Source of the DNA: Porphyra umbilicalis
Lineage: Eukaryota; Rhodophyta; Bangiophyceae; Bangiales; Bangiaceae
Assembly (NCBI GenBank): GCA_002049455.2
Contig: KV918784.1
Span: forward strand, 62,001 to 126,000
DNA length: 64,000 bases
Direction of reading: 5' to 3'
The notes under the pieces were generated by a model. It worked only from the letters and a program-made list of their open reading frames with translations. It had not been told where the DNA came from and did no database searches. A program made the translations under genes and the position numbers. Numbering within the stretch: position 1 is the stretch's first letter; every line of letters starts with the position of its first letter. Shown here one piece after another: positions 53,603 through 64,000 of this stretch.

Positions 53603-53995
53603 TGTGGTATTAATAACGTTAGTTCAATTACCAGTGTACTGAGACCGACCGTAGCCACGCAATAAAGCGAGTTCTATCGCCGTCGCGGCGAGGAAGAAGA
53701 CCTTTTGTTGAAGGGCATCCGATGGGGAGCCGGGTGGCGCCCACGACGGCGACCCCGGACCCTCGGTGGTTTAATACAAACAACGGCACTGGTCGATCGA
53801 CCATCCGATCGATCGATCGTAATGAGTGCCGGCAGACAGATAAGACAGGCAAGCAAACAAACAATAAAAAATAAACAATGCGGAAGTAACTCCCCAAAGG
53901 GCATGCCACAAGCCGAGTCACACAAATCCGTGGATTCGGCCAGTCAAGGGGGCTACTCGTGGCCAATTGCCAATTGGGAGCAGAGATATGCTACA
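53603..53995 (-). repeat. 5' LTR of the gypsy element
   Basis: 393 bp, partner of 43742-44134, followed on + by the ATGGG target copy at 53996-54000. On the - strand the primer-binding region TTTGGTGGAGCAGCAGG begins directly inside it. Confidence 0.95.
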
Positions 53996-55056
53996 ATGGG
54001 CACAACACCGGTGCGCGCGGTGCATCCCACACGACGAACACACGGGCCACGTCGGCGACGGCCGTCGCCACCCGCGACGCGGCGGCTCCGTAAACGCTCA
54101 GAGCCGCCGCCGCGGCCGCGGCCGACGCGGCGAGATGCACCGCCACCGCTCGCCGCAGCCGCAGGGTGGGGAGGAGGGAGGGAAAGTGCACGGCTGGAGG
54201 CAACGCCGACGCCACCCCCGTCGCAGGCGCGGGTGGGGGCGGCAGAGGCGCCTCCGCTCGCGACTATTGAGTCTTCGACGGCCGATGGCGGTGGTGGCGG
54301 CAGGGGGGGCGGTGGGCGGCGTCGGAGGCGGGGGCGGGGGGGGGGGGGGCGGAGGCGCCGCCGCGGCGGGCGTGGCGGGCGGTGGGTTCCCGACCGTCCC
54401 GCCGGCGACCCCTCCACAAGGGTGAAGAACGAAGCGCCGCGGCATCCACCGCCGACGCGAACTATCGTACGGGTCCAAAAGTAAACACACACACGCAGGT
54501 GCACACACAGTTTTGGCCATGCCTGCGGCGCGCACGCGCGCCAGAACCCCCTGAGCACGCCCCCCAGTTTCCAACTTTGCTGCTGGCTCGACAAACCTAA
54601 CAACCAGGGGTTACGATGGATCAATCCTAGCGCGATATATCCGCTCATTATAGTCACATCTATCGTGATTGTGAGAAACGTCAGGGCGCTCTTATTTTAA
54701 TCAATCGTGGTGCACGCAGATACAATGGTCCTTATCGGAACCCAGGGATGAGAATACACAGGTCTCAGAGTGCATTTATATAATTCGACTATATCCGGTC
54801 GACACCTGTCGAACGGTCTGTCCGCGGCTGGCTGATGCAGCAGCGGCCACGGCGCGGCCGCCGCCGGCTCCTGCAAGGCCTGGATCCTCGGAGGTGCTAT
54901 TACAGTCAGACGCTGCGGGACACCTCACTGTGCGAGCGGTGTCGATGTCGTGCGCCTTCGCATTTTGTGCACTCTGGCCCTTCTCGCTGTGGTTTCTCGC
55001 ACCACCGAGGTACTACCTGCCAACGAAGCTACCGTGCAGTCATCACACCGGCGATA
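53996..55056. other. GC-rich then AT-rich spacer left of the hAT gene
   Basis: To about 54470 the sequence is GC-rich simple sequence (GGC and G-runs, notably 54337-54353). From 54600 to 54830 it is AT-richer and contains AGGGGTTACG, a sequence that could be a hAT-type end, but no matching right end was found. No gene is seen before the ATG at 55057. Confidence 0.35.
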
Positions 55057-57657
55057 ATGGACTCTACCGGCAGCAACACAAGCGAGGGCGACGGCGGAGG
55101 TACCGGTGATGACGCGACGAGACTCGGTCCAGCACAACCGCAAGGCCAGAGCCGTCCAGGTTCTGCGAGCCCGCATGACGAGGGAGAGCCGGCTTCATCA
55201 CGGGCATCCGGCAGTGGTGACTTCCTTGCCAGTATCATTGGTACGTACCCTTCAACACCCGCCTTACAGTGTCCTGCGAGTGTTACTCACAAAGGGGCGT
55301 TGTGGCACCCACTCAAGGATGGAGACAAGACCTGGACGTCACGCGCGCACGCGCACCACTTTTGGGACTCCTTCAACGGCAATGGAGACGACCAGAGGGG
55401 CCACTTCGTGGTGCGGTGCCGCGTTTGTGCACTCGGAGGGGTCAGCTCGTGTTACCTTCTGCGCAACGGCAAGTCGAGCAATGCGTGGCGCCATTTCAAC
55501 AACGTCGCCTGCTCTGCAGCCGCGGAGGAGGTCCAGCGTCGCCGCCACTAAGACGTGGCGGAGTGGCGGGCCAAGAGTACTCGGCCGCTCGTCGCTGCAC
55601 CTGGAGGAACAAGCGGGCCTATGGACGGCTACCTCACGGCAACGCGCTCTCGCGAGATGACGCCTGCCCAAGCCCGTCCTCATCATCTGCGCTTCGTCCT
55701 CATGCTGGTGATGACGATGTCTCCATTTGCTCTGTCCGGCAGCAGTTATATGCTGGAATTCGTTCGTGGCCTCGGTGTGTCGTACGACCCGCCCGCAACG
55801 AGTGGAGTCCGCGACATCCTTCTTGATCTCTACTCCTTCATCACCGATCAACTACGCGAGAAAGTGCGGCGCCTACAGTCGCGGTACAGAGGGCTACCTT
55901 TCTTTCACCTGATCACGGATCTGTGGACAGAGAGGCACGGATCCGGGTCATATGGCTCGCTTGTGCTGCGGTGCATTGATCCCGACAACTCGGCTGTTGC
56001 GGAGCTCCACCTTGGTGTCGCTCCATTCACCGGACGGCACGACAGCGCCACCATCGAGGCGTGGGCGCAGCGCTTCCTGCAGCGGTACGGTGTGCGTCAC
56101 GAGGACGTGAGTTCATCGACTTCCGACTCGGGTGCCAATGTGAAGAAGGCCTTGACGAACCTATGGCCGCGGTGGGTCCCCTGTGCCGCCCACACCATGC
56201 ATCTTGCGGTGAAGGCGTCTCTCGGCGCGACGGGAGCAACTGGAGCAGCTGCGCGGCGGGGCCACGGTGGGCCTTCATCTGTCCGGGCGACACGGGGCAG
56301 CCGCGGAAATCAGGCAACCGCCGACCTCCTGAGCCGCGGGCGCAAGATTGCCAACCACTTCCACAAGTCTCCGGCAAGCGTCGAGAAGCTCAACTCGGTC
56401 CCATTTCCGGGGGACGACGCGCCTCGGAAAATGGTTACCGAGACGCCGGGACGGTGGGGCTCCACATATCAATCCCTCGTTCGGTTCTTCACACTAATGC
56501 CGCGGTTGATTGGGTTTTGGGACCTAGACGACCTAACGGCCGCACAGCAGGAGCGGCAGCTCGGCCGATGGGATTGGGAGGCTGTGCGCCATCTTATTGG
56601 CGTGTTGCAGCCGGCGTACGAGGCAGGCATAGCGGTTCAGAGCTCTTCCGCGACGGTGGCGGATGCGTTCGGCCTTGTCTGTCGTCTTCGGCGCACTATC
56701 CAGCTCGGAGTGTTTCCGTGCCCCAAGGCTTTCGACAAGCCGCAGGCGGTGGGACACGAGGCCATCTTTGACTTCCTTAAGGCCGACAAGGGCCGCACAA
56801 ATGTGATGGAGCTCGACGGGCGCCTTTACAAGCACGAGAATCTTTCAACAACGACCGCCAGGGGCTCTGGCGGGCTCCGAGAGGAGGCCGTTGCCGTTGT
56901 CGAGATCCTACGCGAGGAACTCGACCGAAGGTTTTTCCACACCTCGGACGACACGAAGAACTGGTTGAGCAACGATGCGGTTCTGGCGGCGACGCTGTTG
57001 ACGCCCGGCGGGGCGGCGATGCTGAGCAAGGCCGCATCCCGCGTCGGCCAAGACGACCCCACTGGAAGAGCACGGTCAGCAGTGATGGACACGGCGTCGC
57101 ACCTGGCCTTGGTCGAACCAACGATGCCAATTCAAGACCAGCAGCTGCAGATGGAGCGCAATTTGTGCCGTACAACATTGCTTGGCTGGGACTCTGATGA
57201 CGCTGATGATGCACAGGTGGTCACGCCGCTTGAGGCAGTCGAGCGCGAGCTCGACTGCTTTCTGGCAACCTACGTCAGTGCTGACGACGCAGTTTCCTTC
57301 TGGGGGTCTCGTTCCTCTGAGTTTCCTGTGCTACACCTCGTGGCACTCTCCCTTCTTGGAGCATCAGGGTCATCGGCCGCGTCGGAGCGCGATTTCTCTG
57401 TGGCTGGCCTTGTGTTGCGCAAGGACCGCTCAAGGCTGCTACCAGAGCACGTCGAGATGCACTGCTTGGTGAGGTTCAACACGCACCTTCTTCCGGCGGA
57501 CCTGTCTAGCATACCTGCATTGTCGCATGGTGCGCGATTGAGTACCCGCTCTGACATGAGTGCGATTTCCGTTGACACATCGGCTGGGGGTGGGTCTCAG
57601 GGCTTTTCGTCGGATAGCGGCGGTGACTCCGTTTTCGACGGGTCGGACTCAGAGTAG
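55057..57657 (+). CDS. hAT-superfamily transposase with BED-type zinc finger
   Basis: The frame from ATG 55057 runs to 57657, broken only by a TAA at 55549-55551. The part before it (165 codons) ends in a BED-finger-like motif (VRCRVC ... NAWRHFNNVAC). The 702 codons after it carry the hAT RNase-H-fold core (LPFFHLITDLWTERHGSGSY, SSTSDSGANVKKALTNLW, WVPCAAHTMHLAVKASL). They also carry the C-terminal hAT dimerisation region (ELDCFLATYVSADDAVSFW, SSEFPVLHLVALSLLGASGS, AASERDFSVAGLVLRKDRS). The two parts share one frame, so this is one gene with either a single nonsense change or a very short intron. The length (about 865 residues) is usual for an Ac-type transposase. The 8-bp duplication and TIRs were not found. 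Confidence 0.85.
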
Positions 57658-59409
57658 GTCTGTGGGTGACGATGGAGTGTCGGTACCTGTTCTTTGAAGT
57701 TAGATGCGTGCCTGTTTTGATGGAGACGACTTTTGGAACACTCATCGTGCTGGTCACTTGTCCAGCTCCACACTCGCCCCCGGCACGACCGCCAATGGCA
57801 CGCCGCCGCCGCCGATTGCATCTGAGACCACGGTCAGCCTCCTCACACGCCGCGATCCTGGATCCTTGAGCGCATCTATGCCTTCACTTGGAGCCGCCAA
57901 CACCTCGGCGACCTGCTCAGCACCCCCCCTCTCAATCCACTTGGATGCCAATCTGCGGCAGCCGACCTCCTCGGACAGGACATCCAGCTGTACAAATCAC
58001 CTCCCTGATAACCCAAATGAGGACAACATACCACGGCTGAGTGAGGCCGACACCACGACCTGGTGACTCACGTATCATTGGACATAGACCACTAACACCG
58101 TCTGGGCGCCACCAACTGAAGCCGACACTATCAACTGTTCCAGTCTGTCCATTGAAAGAACAAGCCTCTGCGGTACAAGTATCTCTTCAGTCTCTTACGC
58201 ATGAGACGAGAACCTCACACCACCCCCTCGATGACACCACGACACACGCTTATCACTTCCGGCCCTGTCTCACATGCCCACTCCACGACTGCCACAGCCG
58301 CCCTGTCGCCGACGACAACCGCCGACACGACTCACAGCCCCACCGCGCACACCGCCTCAACGTCCGCCATGGCCATCTGACCGGCCTCGTCCAGGGGCGA
58401 TACCAAAGCTAGGCGCCACGCGCATATATACACCACGACCGCGCTACGCACCCGTGTAGCACGATCACCGGCGTTTTCGCAGCCGTGCGTCCCTGACCTC
58501 ACAGGGAAGTACGTCAGACATCTCTCGAAAACGACCACAAACGCCACGCTTACGCCGCCGATCACCGCTCGACAAACGAGCTGTTCTGGTCGACCTACAC
58601 ATACGACATGTCCTATCAAGTCGAGTTTCTGGTTGAGGATGATGTTCAGGTCACATAGCGGCGCAAGCAGTCAGCGTAGGCGAGACCCGCCGGTCCCGCC
58701 TCATCATACAACAGGAGCTCTCTGCCCATGACCACGACGGCAGTCTCATCCCCCCCGGCCACCGACGACTCAGCCATCAGCCCGGGAGCGCACCGCCCCG
58801 CCACCACCTCCTACCCGACCTTTCCGCCGCCGAGCTCCGCCGACAGGACCTCCAGACCCGCCACACGCACACCAACCACTACAGCGGACCCCGCCTCGAC
58901 GCCTCCGAGCACCGCAGCCAGGACCTCCAGCTGCGTCTCACAACCCTTAACCAAGACAGCGGACACTGCCTTTCCGCCGCACCCCCCACCACTGGTCGGC
59001 GGACCACGCCGACGACGAGTTGGCGCCCGCGCGCGTCCGTCGCACCGCCGACAACGTGCGTACCCGCCATGCCCTCGCTGCGCGATCAGGGCGGACGCCT
59101 GTGCGGCACAAAGACACGTACGCGGGAGAGCGAGCGACACGCCACTGCGGGGCGTCGCAGGGGAAACTTCACCCCATTCCCGAAAGAATAAAAAGTGCTT
59201 TCACGACAGGACCCAAGACACGTGGCCACATCCGCGCCTCCCCATCTTTGCCGCCACGCCCACAGCTGCACCACGTCGCGACCGCTGCCTCTCCCACCGC
59301 CTTCACCACGGACATCGCTCTTGCCAAGCGCCGCACATGCCGCCGTGAGGCCGCTTTGACGCCGCCTCGCCGCCGCGCCGCCGCGCCGCCACCACGCCGC
59401 CGCCGCCAA
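57658..59409. other. Unassigned Pro/Thr-codon-rich spacer
   Basis: CCA/ACC-rich sequence with many short frames. Related phrases recur at about 57968 (GACAGGACATCCAGCTG), 58837 (GACAGGACCTCCAGACC) and 58919 (CCAGGACCTCCAGCTGCG), so part of it is a decayed repeated unit. No intact gene or recognised domain is seen. The right flank of the hAT element should be here. Confidence 0.35.
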
Positions 59410-61850
59410 ACTTAAGCGCGCAGTCCACGGCGGCGGCGCGGCGGCGCTCGTGCCGCCGCCTGCGCGGCGGCGACCGCCACGGGTTGGGTGCGGCGGCGGG
59501 GCGGGCTTCTCCAGCACCCGCCCCGCCGCCGCCGCCCCGACCAAAAAGCTTCCCCCCCCACGACCGCACCAACACCCCCCCCCCGCCGTCGCCCCGCCGT
59601 GCCGCCGCCTTGCCGCCGCCGCGCCGCCGCGCCGCCGAAACGCCGCCGCCGCCGACCTTGTGCGCGCCGGCGGAGGCGGCGGCGCGGCGGCCATCGTGCC
59701 GCTGCCGGCGCGGCGGCGGCCACCGCCTGTTGGGTGCGGCGGCGGGGCGAGCTTCTCCAGCACCCGCCCCGCCGCCGCCGCCGCAACCAAAAAGCCCCCC
59801 CCCCACGACCGCGCCAACACCCCCTTCGCGCCGTCGCGCCGCCGTGCCGCCGCCGCGCCGCCGCCGCGCCGCCGCGTTGCCGCGCTGCCACCATGCCGCC
59901 GCCGCGAACCTTGTGAGCGCCGGCGGCGGTGGCGGCGCGGCGGTGATCGTGCCGCCGCCGACGCGGCGGCGACCACAGCGTATTGGGTCCGGTGGTGGGG
60001 TGGGCCTCTCCAGCACCCGCCCCGCCGCCGCCGCCCCGACTAAATCCCCCCCCCCCACGACCGCACCATCAGCCCCCCAGCGCCGCCGCGCCGCCGTGCC
60101 GGCGTCTTGCCGCCGCCACGCCGCCGCGCCGCCTTTCGCCGCCGCCGCCGACCTTGTGCGCCCCGGCGGAGGCGGCGCCGCGGCGGAGATCGTGCCGGTG
60201 ATGGCGCGGCGGCGGCCGCCGCGTGTTGGGTGCGGCGGCGGGGCGGGCTTCTCCTGCACCCGCCCCGCCGCCGCCGCCGCAACCAAACCACCCCCCCCCC
60301 CACAACCGCACCAACACCCCCCCAGCGTCGCCGCGCCGCGGTACCGCCGCGTTGCCGCCGTCGCGCCGCCGCGCCGCCGCCATGCCGCCGCCGCTGACCT
60401 TGTGCGCTCCAGCGGCGGCGGCGGCGCGGTGGCAATCGTGCCGCCGCCCGCGAGTCGGCGGCCGCCGCGTTTTGGGTACGGCGGCGGGGCGGGCTTCTCC
60501 AGCACCCGCCCCGCCGCCGCCGCCCCGAATAAAATACCCCCCCCCCCTCGACCGCACCATCACCCCCCCCGCGCCGCCGCGCCGCCGTTCCGCCACCTTG
60601 CCGCCGCCGCGCCGCCGCCGACAACCTTGTGTGCGCCGGCGCCGGCAGCGACGCGGCGGCGATCCTGCCGCCTCCGGCACGGCGGCAGCCGCCGCGTGAT
60701 GAGTGCGGCGGCGGGGCGGGCGTTTCCAGCACCCGCCCCGCCGCCGGCGCCCCCGACCAGAACACCCACTCTGGGACAACAGCACCAGCACCCCCCCCGC
60801 GCCGCCGCGCCGCCGTGCCGCCGCCTCGACGCCGCCGCGCCGCCGCACGGCCGAGCCGCCACCACGGCGCCGCCGCCGACCATGTGCGCGCCGGCGGCGG
60901 TGGCGGCGCGGCGAGGATTGTGGCGCCGCTGGCGCGGGGGCGGCCGCCGCGTGTCCGGTGTGGCGGCGGGGCTGGCGTTTCCAGCACGTGCCCCGCCTTC
61001 GCAGCCCCAACCAAAACAGCCCCACAGCCACGACCGCACCAACACCCCCTCCGCGCCGCCGCACCGCCGCGCCGCCGCCTTGCCGCCGCCGCGTCGCCGC
61101 CGCCAACCGTGTGTGCGCCGGTAGCGGTGGCGGCACGGCGAGGACTGTGGCGCCGCCGCGTGTTGGGTGCGGCGGCGGGGCGGGCTTTTCCAGCACCCGC
61201 CCCGCCGCCGGCGCCCCCGACCAGAACACCTTCTCTGATACAACAGCACCAACACCCCCCCCGCGCCACCGCGCCGACGTGCCGCCGCCTTGACGCCGCG
61301 GCGCCACCGCGCGGCCGAGCCGCCACTGCGCCGCCGCCGCTGACCTTGTGCGCGGCGGCGGCGGCGGCGGCGCGGCGACGATCGTGCCGCTGCCGGCGCG
61401 GCGGCGGCCGCCGCGTGTTGGGTGCGGCGGCAGGGCGGGCTTCTCCAGCACCCGCCCCGCCGCCGACGCCCCAACCGAAACGCCCCCCCCCCAGCGACCG
61501 CGCCAACGCTCGCTCCGCGCCGTCGCGCCGCCGTGCCGCTGCCTTGGCGCCTTGGCGCCTTGGCGCTTTGGCGCCGCCGCGCCGCCGCGCCGCCACCACG
61601 CCGCCGCCGCCGACCTTGTGCGCGCCGGCGGCTGCGGCAACGCAACGGGGACTGTGCCGCCGCCGGCGCGGTGGCACCTGCCGCGTGTTGCGTGCGGCGG
61701 CGGGGCAGGCGTTTCCAGCTTCAGCCCCGCCGCCGCCGCCCCGACCAAAGCACCGCCCGCCCCACGACAGCACCAACACCCCCCCAGCGCCGTCGCGCCG
61801 CCGTGCCGCCGCCTTGCCGCCGCCGCGCCGGCGCCGCTAACCTCTTGCCG
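59410..61850 (-). repeat. GC-hairpin satellite array 2 (about 10 units of 206-270 bp)
   Basis: The core GGGCGGGCTTCTCCAGCACCCGCCC recurs with its loop at about 59506, 59751, 60006, 60248, 60494, 60721, 60978, 61184, 61441 and 61711. The stem arms (GGCGGCGGGGCGGG / CCCGCCCCGCCGCC) match array 1 and the loop is the reverse complement of that in array 1 (TGCTGGAGAAG versus TGCTGTAAAAG), so the two arrays are the same family in opposite orientation. Frames of more than 500 codons through it are repeat artefacts. Confidence 0.85.
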
Positions 61851-62761
61851 GGCGACAGGCAGCAGTCAGAGCACAGCGCACGCCACACGTTCAGGTCATG
61901 GCTCTCGCCATCCTCGCGTCAGTACCAAAAGAACTTCCAGGAACCCTCCAGAAGCGGCCCTGCGCGAAAGCCAGCTGGTCGGTTGGACATCACGAGAGCA
62001 GCACTGTTGCACGCGCGTCGTTCCTATTTTCTGGACTGGCGCCCCCGGAATCCGTACGAATCAATCGGATTAGACTATTCGATTATATCAAAATTCGAAC
62101 GAATACATGATTCAGAAAAAAACTCTAATCTGGACTCCGATCAAAAGGAGATATCTTAATCTGGAATCGAGCCCGTGTCAAATAATATATCTGGAATGCT
62201 CTCTGACAGCCAAAGATTGTATCTGATTGTTGCATGAAATCGCTGATCCGAAAGCCCCTGCTAACAACCTTTGCTGCCAAAACAATGAGATCATGCCCAC
62301 CGCCAGGCCCGCGTCGAAGCCCTCGACCATATCATCTTGCCATCGCGGCACCTTTCATGCTGAGAACACGCAATGTATGCGACACGTTTGCGATGATCTC
62401 TCGTCCGTCATACTAATGAAGACGCAAACCGCCTCATGCTCACCAACCCCACGGCCCGCTCCACAAACAAACTGCATACGGACTCTGCAGACGCCATATG
62501 AAAGCATCCTACAACAAAAGACACGACAGGAAACGCTCGAGAGACGCCTACGACCCGGACAAGGACGGCTAGGCCTCGCATCCGAGATTTGTGCACGATC
62601 GCGGGGCGCTCGTTGACGTGGCATGGCTACTGGGACCCTTCCGGGCGACATTGCGCGCAAGTGACCGTTCTCACAACCAAAAGGATCACGTCCTTGGCTT
62701 GATTTGAGAATCTGCTGGCCGCGAGATTGAAATGCAACACACATTTTCACGCGTGCGCACA
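61851..62761. other. Spacer between satellite and MITE
   Basis: About 900 bases, AT-richer after 62040, with only short frames on both strands. No domain is recognised. Confidence 0.35.
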
Positions 62762-62763
62762 CA

Positions 62764-62832
62764 TGTTATAATCATAACAAATGTTATAATTATAACATGT
62801 TATAACATGCATGTTATAACATGCATGTTATA
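62764..62832. repeat. AT-rich palindromic repeat (TGTTATAA/CATGTTATAA units)
   Basis: Several copies of ATGTTATAA and GCATGTTATAACATGC in tandem form nested palindromes directly next to the MITE. Related sequence (CCATATAACA) flanks the MITE on the right, so the insertion target or the element ends include this motif. Confidence 0.7.
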
Positions 62833-63796
62833 GTGCTTTGCTGAGAAATGGAGCATGCACGTTTGCGAGTGCAAACGTTTGCCGATGTGGACCGATGTCA
62901 GGATGTCCATCAGATCGTCTCTCACCTGGCTTCAGGGGACCGATAGCGTCCCAAGTGCAATTGCTCCTGGCATGACCGGCGAAAGCCACAGCCACCCACT
63001 GGCACATGGTAAGACAGGGGACTGAAGGCTCTTCATGCAGCCAATGACTTCTCATGATTCAATATCAAGAACACTGCCCAAACCCTGTCAGAATGCCGGT
63101 TCAATGAATGTGACCACGTGGCCATTGGCTGCGTCAGGCGGCCTAGATTCACAGTATTTGAGCCGGGTCTCTACGGTCCACAGGACAGAGACTGCGCACC
63201 TGTGCCATCTGGTGCCCCAGAAGAAACGCAGGTGGGCTGGATCCAGTCACTGCTGTACCCGTCATCGATGATGATTGGTCAAAAGAATGTCACTGACACG
63301 TCTCGATGTCAATGAACATAGGCGATCTACTGGGCACGGGGCTCACGTACTCGGAGGGCCAATGAACGGCCCGAACGGACAGAAAAGAATTGTAAGAACT
63401 CCTCAAACGACATGCATGATCGGAGGCCGATTCAGCCTCTGCGAGCAAACATGAGGGGCCGGTTAGGGGGGATGCTCCTGACGGCACCGCTTTGGCCGGT
63501 GGCTTGAGAAGTCTTGTCCTGATTAGGCTGTCAGCGTGCACGTTCTGGCATCGTTTCACAAAGACCACCGCGGGTGTCAGCAGGTACTTGCCACCGGGTC
63601 ACTCAGAGTGCGGTTTTCCAGCTGCTGTCAGCCTTTGTCGGCCCAAGGGCCCGGCGAACCTGGTCAATATGCTTGACATGTCACACATCACCGGGTGATA
63701 TAATGGGTCTCCCGGCAGCACGGGTCAATGCTCGCAGTGGTCGGGTGTGCATGTTTGTTTGCGCAAACGTGCATGCTCCATTTCTCAGCAAAGCAC
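62833..63796. mobile_element. MITE with perfect 35-bp terminal inverted repeats
   Basis: The left end 62833-62867 begins GTGCTTTGCTGAGAAATGG and is exactly inverted at 63762-63796 (ending CCATTTCTCAGCAAAGCAC). The similarity may extend outward into GTTATA on both sides, with two extra bases on the right. The 964-bp interior has no coding frame of note. Perfect TIRs suggest recent mobilisation. The superfamily is not assigned because the target duplication is obscured by the TTATAA repeats. Confidence 0.8.
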
Positions 63797-64000
63797 CATA
63801 TAACAATTTTTAATGATACACACCTAGTCAAGACGCAGTGTACCGGCTCTTCTGGGTCGCGACAGAAACGGCGACGTCCCATTGGCTTCTCGGTCCAAGT
63901 GTATTCATCCATTGGTCAGTTCGAAAATTGTCAGCCTGTCCTCACATTGCGCGCCAAACCCGTCTCCTTTCTTCAGAATCGCAACGTGGAGCAGGTCAAC
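63797..64000. other. Right edge, no feature
   Basis: About 200 bases after the MITE with no gene or repeat recognised. Confidence 0.3.

Larger units (their letters stand above)
43742..53995 (-). mobile_element. Ty3/gypsy chromovirus LTR retrotransposon
   Basis: A 10.25-kb element on the - strand with 393-bp LTRs (TGTGGTATTA...ATGCTACA) and a perfect 5-bp target duplication ATGGG (43737-43741 and 53996-54000). From the 5' LTR side (53603-53995) come a primer-binding-site-like TGG, gag, protease, reverse transcriptase, RNase H, integrase and a C-terminal chromodomain, then about 3.3 kb that includes an antisense coding region, then the 3' LTR (43742-44134). The LTRs differ at roughly 16 of 393 positions by eye (about 4%), so it is clearly older than the copia element. 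It looks nearly whole in gag-pol, with perhaps one or two breaks. Confidence 0.95.

Noticed and set aside
54601-54615. AGGGGTTACG as the left hAT terminus
   Set aside because: A matching inverted end (CGTAACCCCT) and an 8-bp duplication were not found downstream of 57657.
59303-61840. Several frames of 400-580 codons (Pro/Ala/Arg-rich) on both strands
   Set aside because: They follow the GC-hairpin satellite, change phase between units and consist only of GCC/GGC-coded residues.

Overview
The window is eukaryotic and very GC-rich, with spliceable GT-AG gene structure, long GGC/GCC simple-sequence tracts and a dense, nested mix of LTR retrotransposons and DNA transposons. Nothing prokaryotic (no operons, no Shine-Dalgarno pattern) is visible. 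The composition (Ala/Gly/Arg-rich host proteins, chromovirus plus copia plus PIF/Harbinger, hAT and CACTA-like elements) would fit a GC-rich alga such as a bangiophyte red alga, or another GC-rich protist. The organism cannot be fixed from this sequence alone.

Layout. 0-4.6 kb: two host-like hypothetical genes separated by non-coding DNA. 4.7-8.6 kb: a PIF/Harbinger transposon with its two usual genes, a NAM/Myb-like helper (+) and a DDE transposase (-), convergent. 9.5-11.4 kb: a 1.65-kb TIR element with TA target duplication, flanked on both sides by a 118-bp direct repeat. 11.6-12.7 kb: a small spliced gene for a secreted protein (-). 15.9-17.9 kb: an unassigned, probably multi-exon gene (-), then a 200-bp tandem repeat that may be a shared promoter. 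18.5-36.7 kb: the main feature, a large CACTA-like DNA transposon (copy A) that encodes a JmjC-domain protein (+) and, convergently, a DDE transposase (-). Copy A's transposase gene is split by two younger insertions: a near-identical-LTR copia element (27.3-33.2 kb, duplication GCTGT) and a 2.9-kb 43-bp-TIR element (33.5-36.4 kb) loaded with a GC-hairpin satellite. 38.1-41.7 kb: a second, truncated copy (B) of the same CACTA-like element, head to head with copy A, again with transposase and a JmjC remnant in convergent order. 43.7-54.0 kb: an older Ty3/gypsy chromovirus on the - strand with a long antisense coding region next to its 3' LTR. 55.1-57.7 kb: a BED-finger hAT transposase. 59.4-61.85 kb: a second array of the same GC-hairpin satellite, inverted. 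62.8-63.8 kb: a MITE with perfect 35-bp TIRs.

The most interesting observation is that both copies of the CACTA-like element carry a JmjC/zinc-ribbon gene convergent with the transposase. This suggests the JmjC protein is a regular part of the transposon and not a host neighbour. In copy A that protein also carries a 72-residue Gly/Asp-rich tandem repeat and a region resembling a degenerate Ulp1-type protease. A chromatin-modifier-like gene carried by a DNA transposon would parallel other transposons that carry chromatin- or SUMO-related enzymes, but its JmjC metal site looks altered, so its activity is doubtful.
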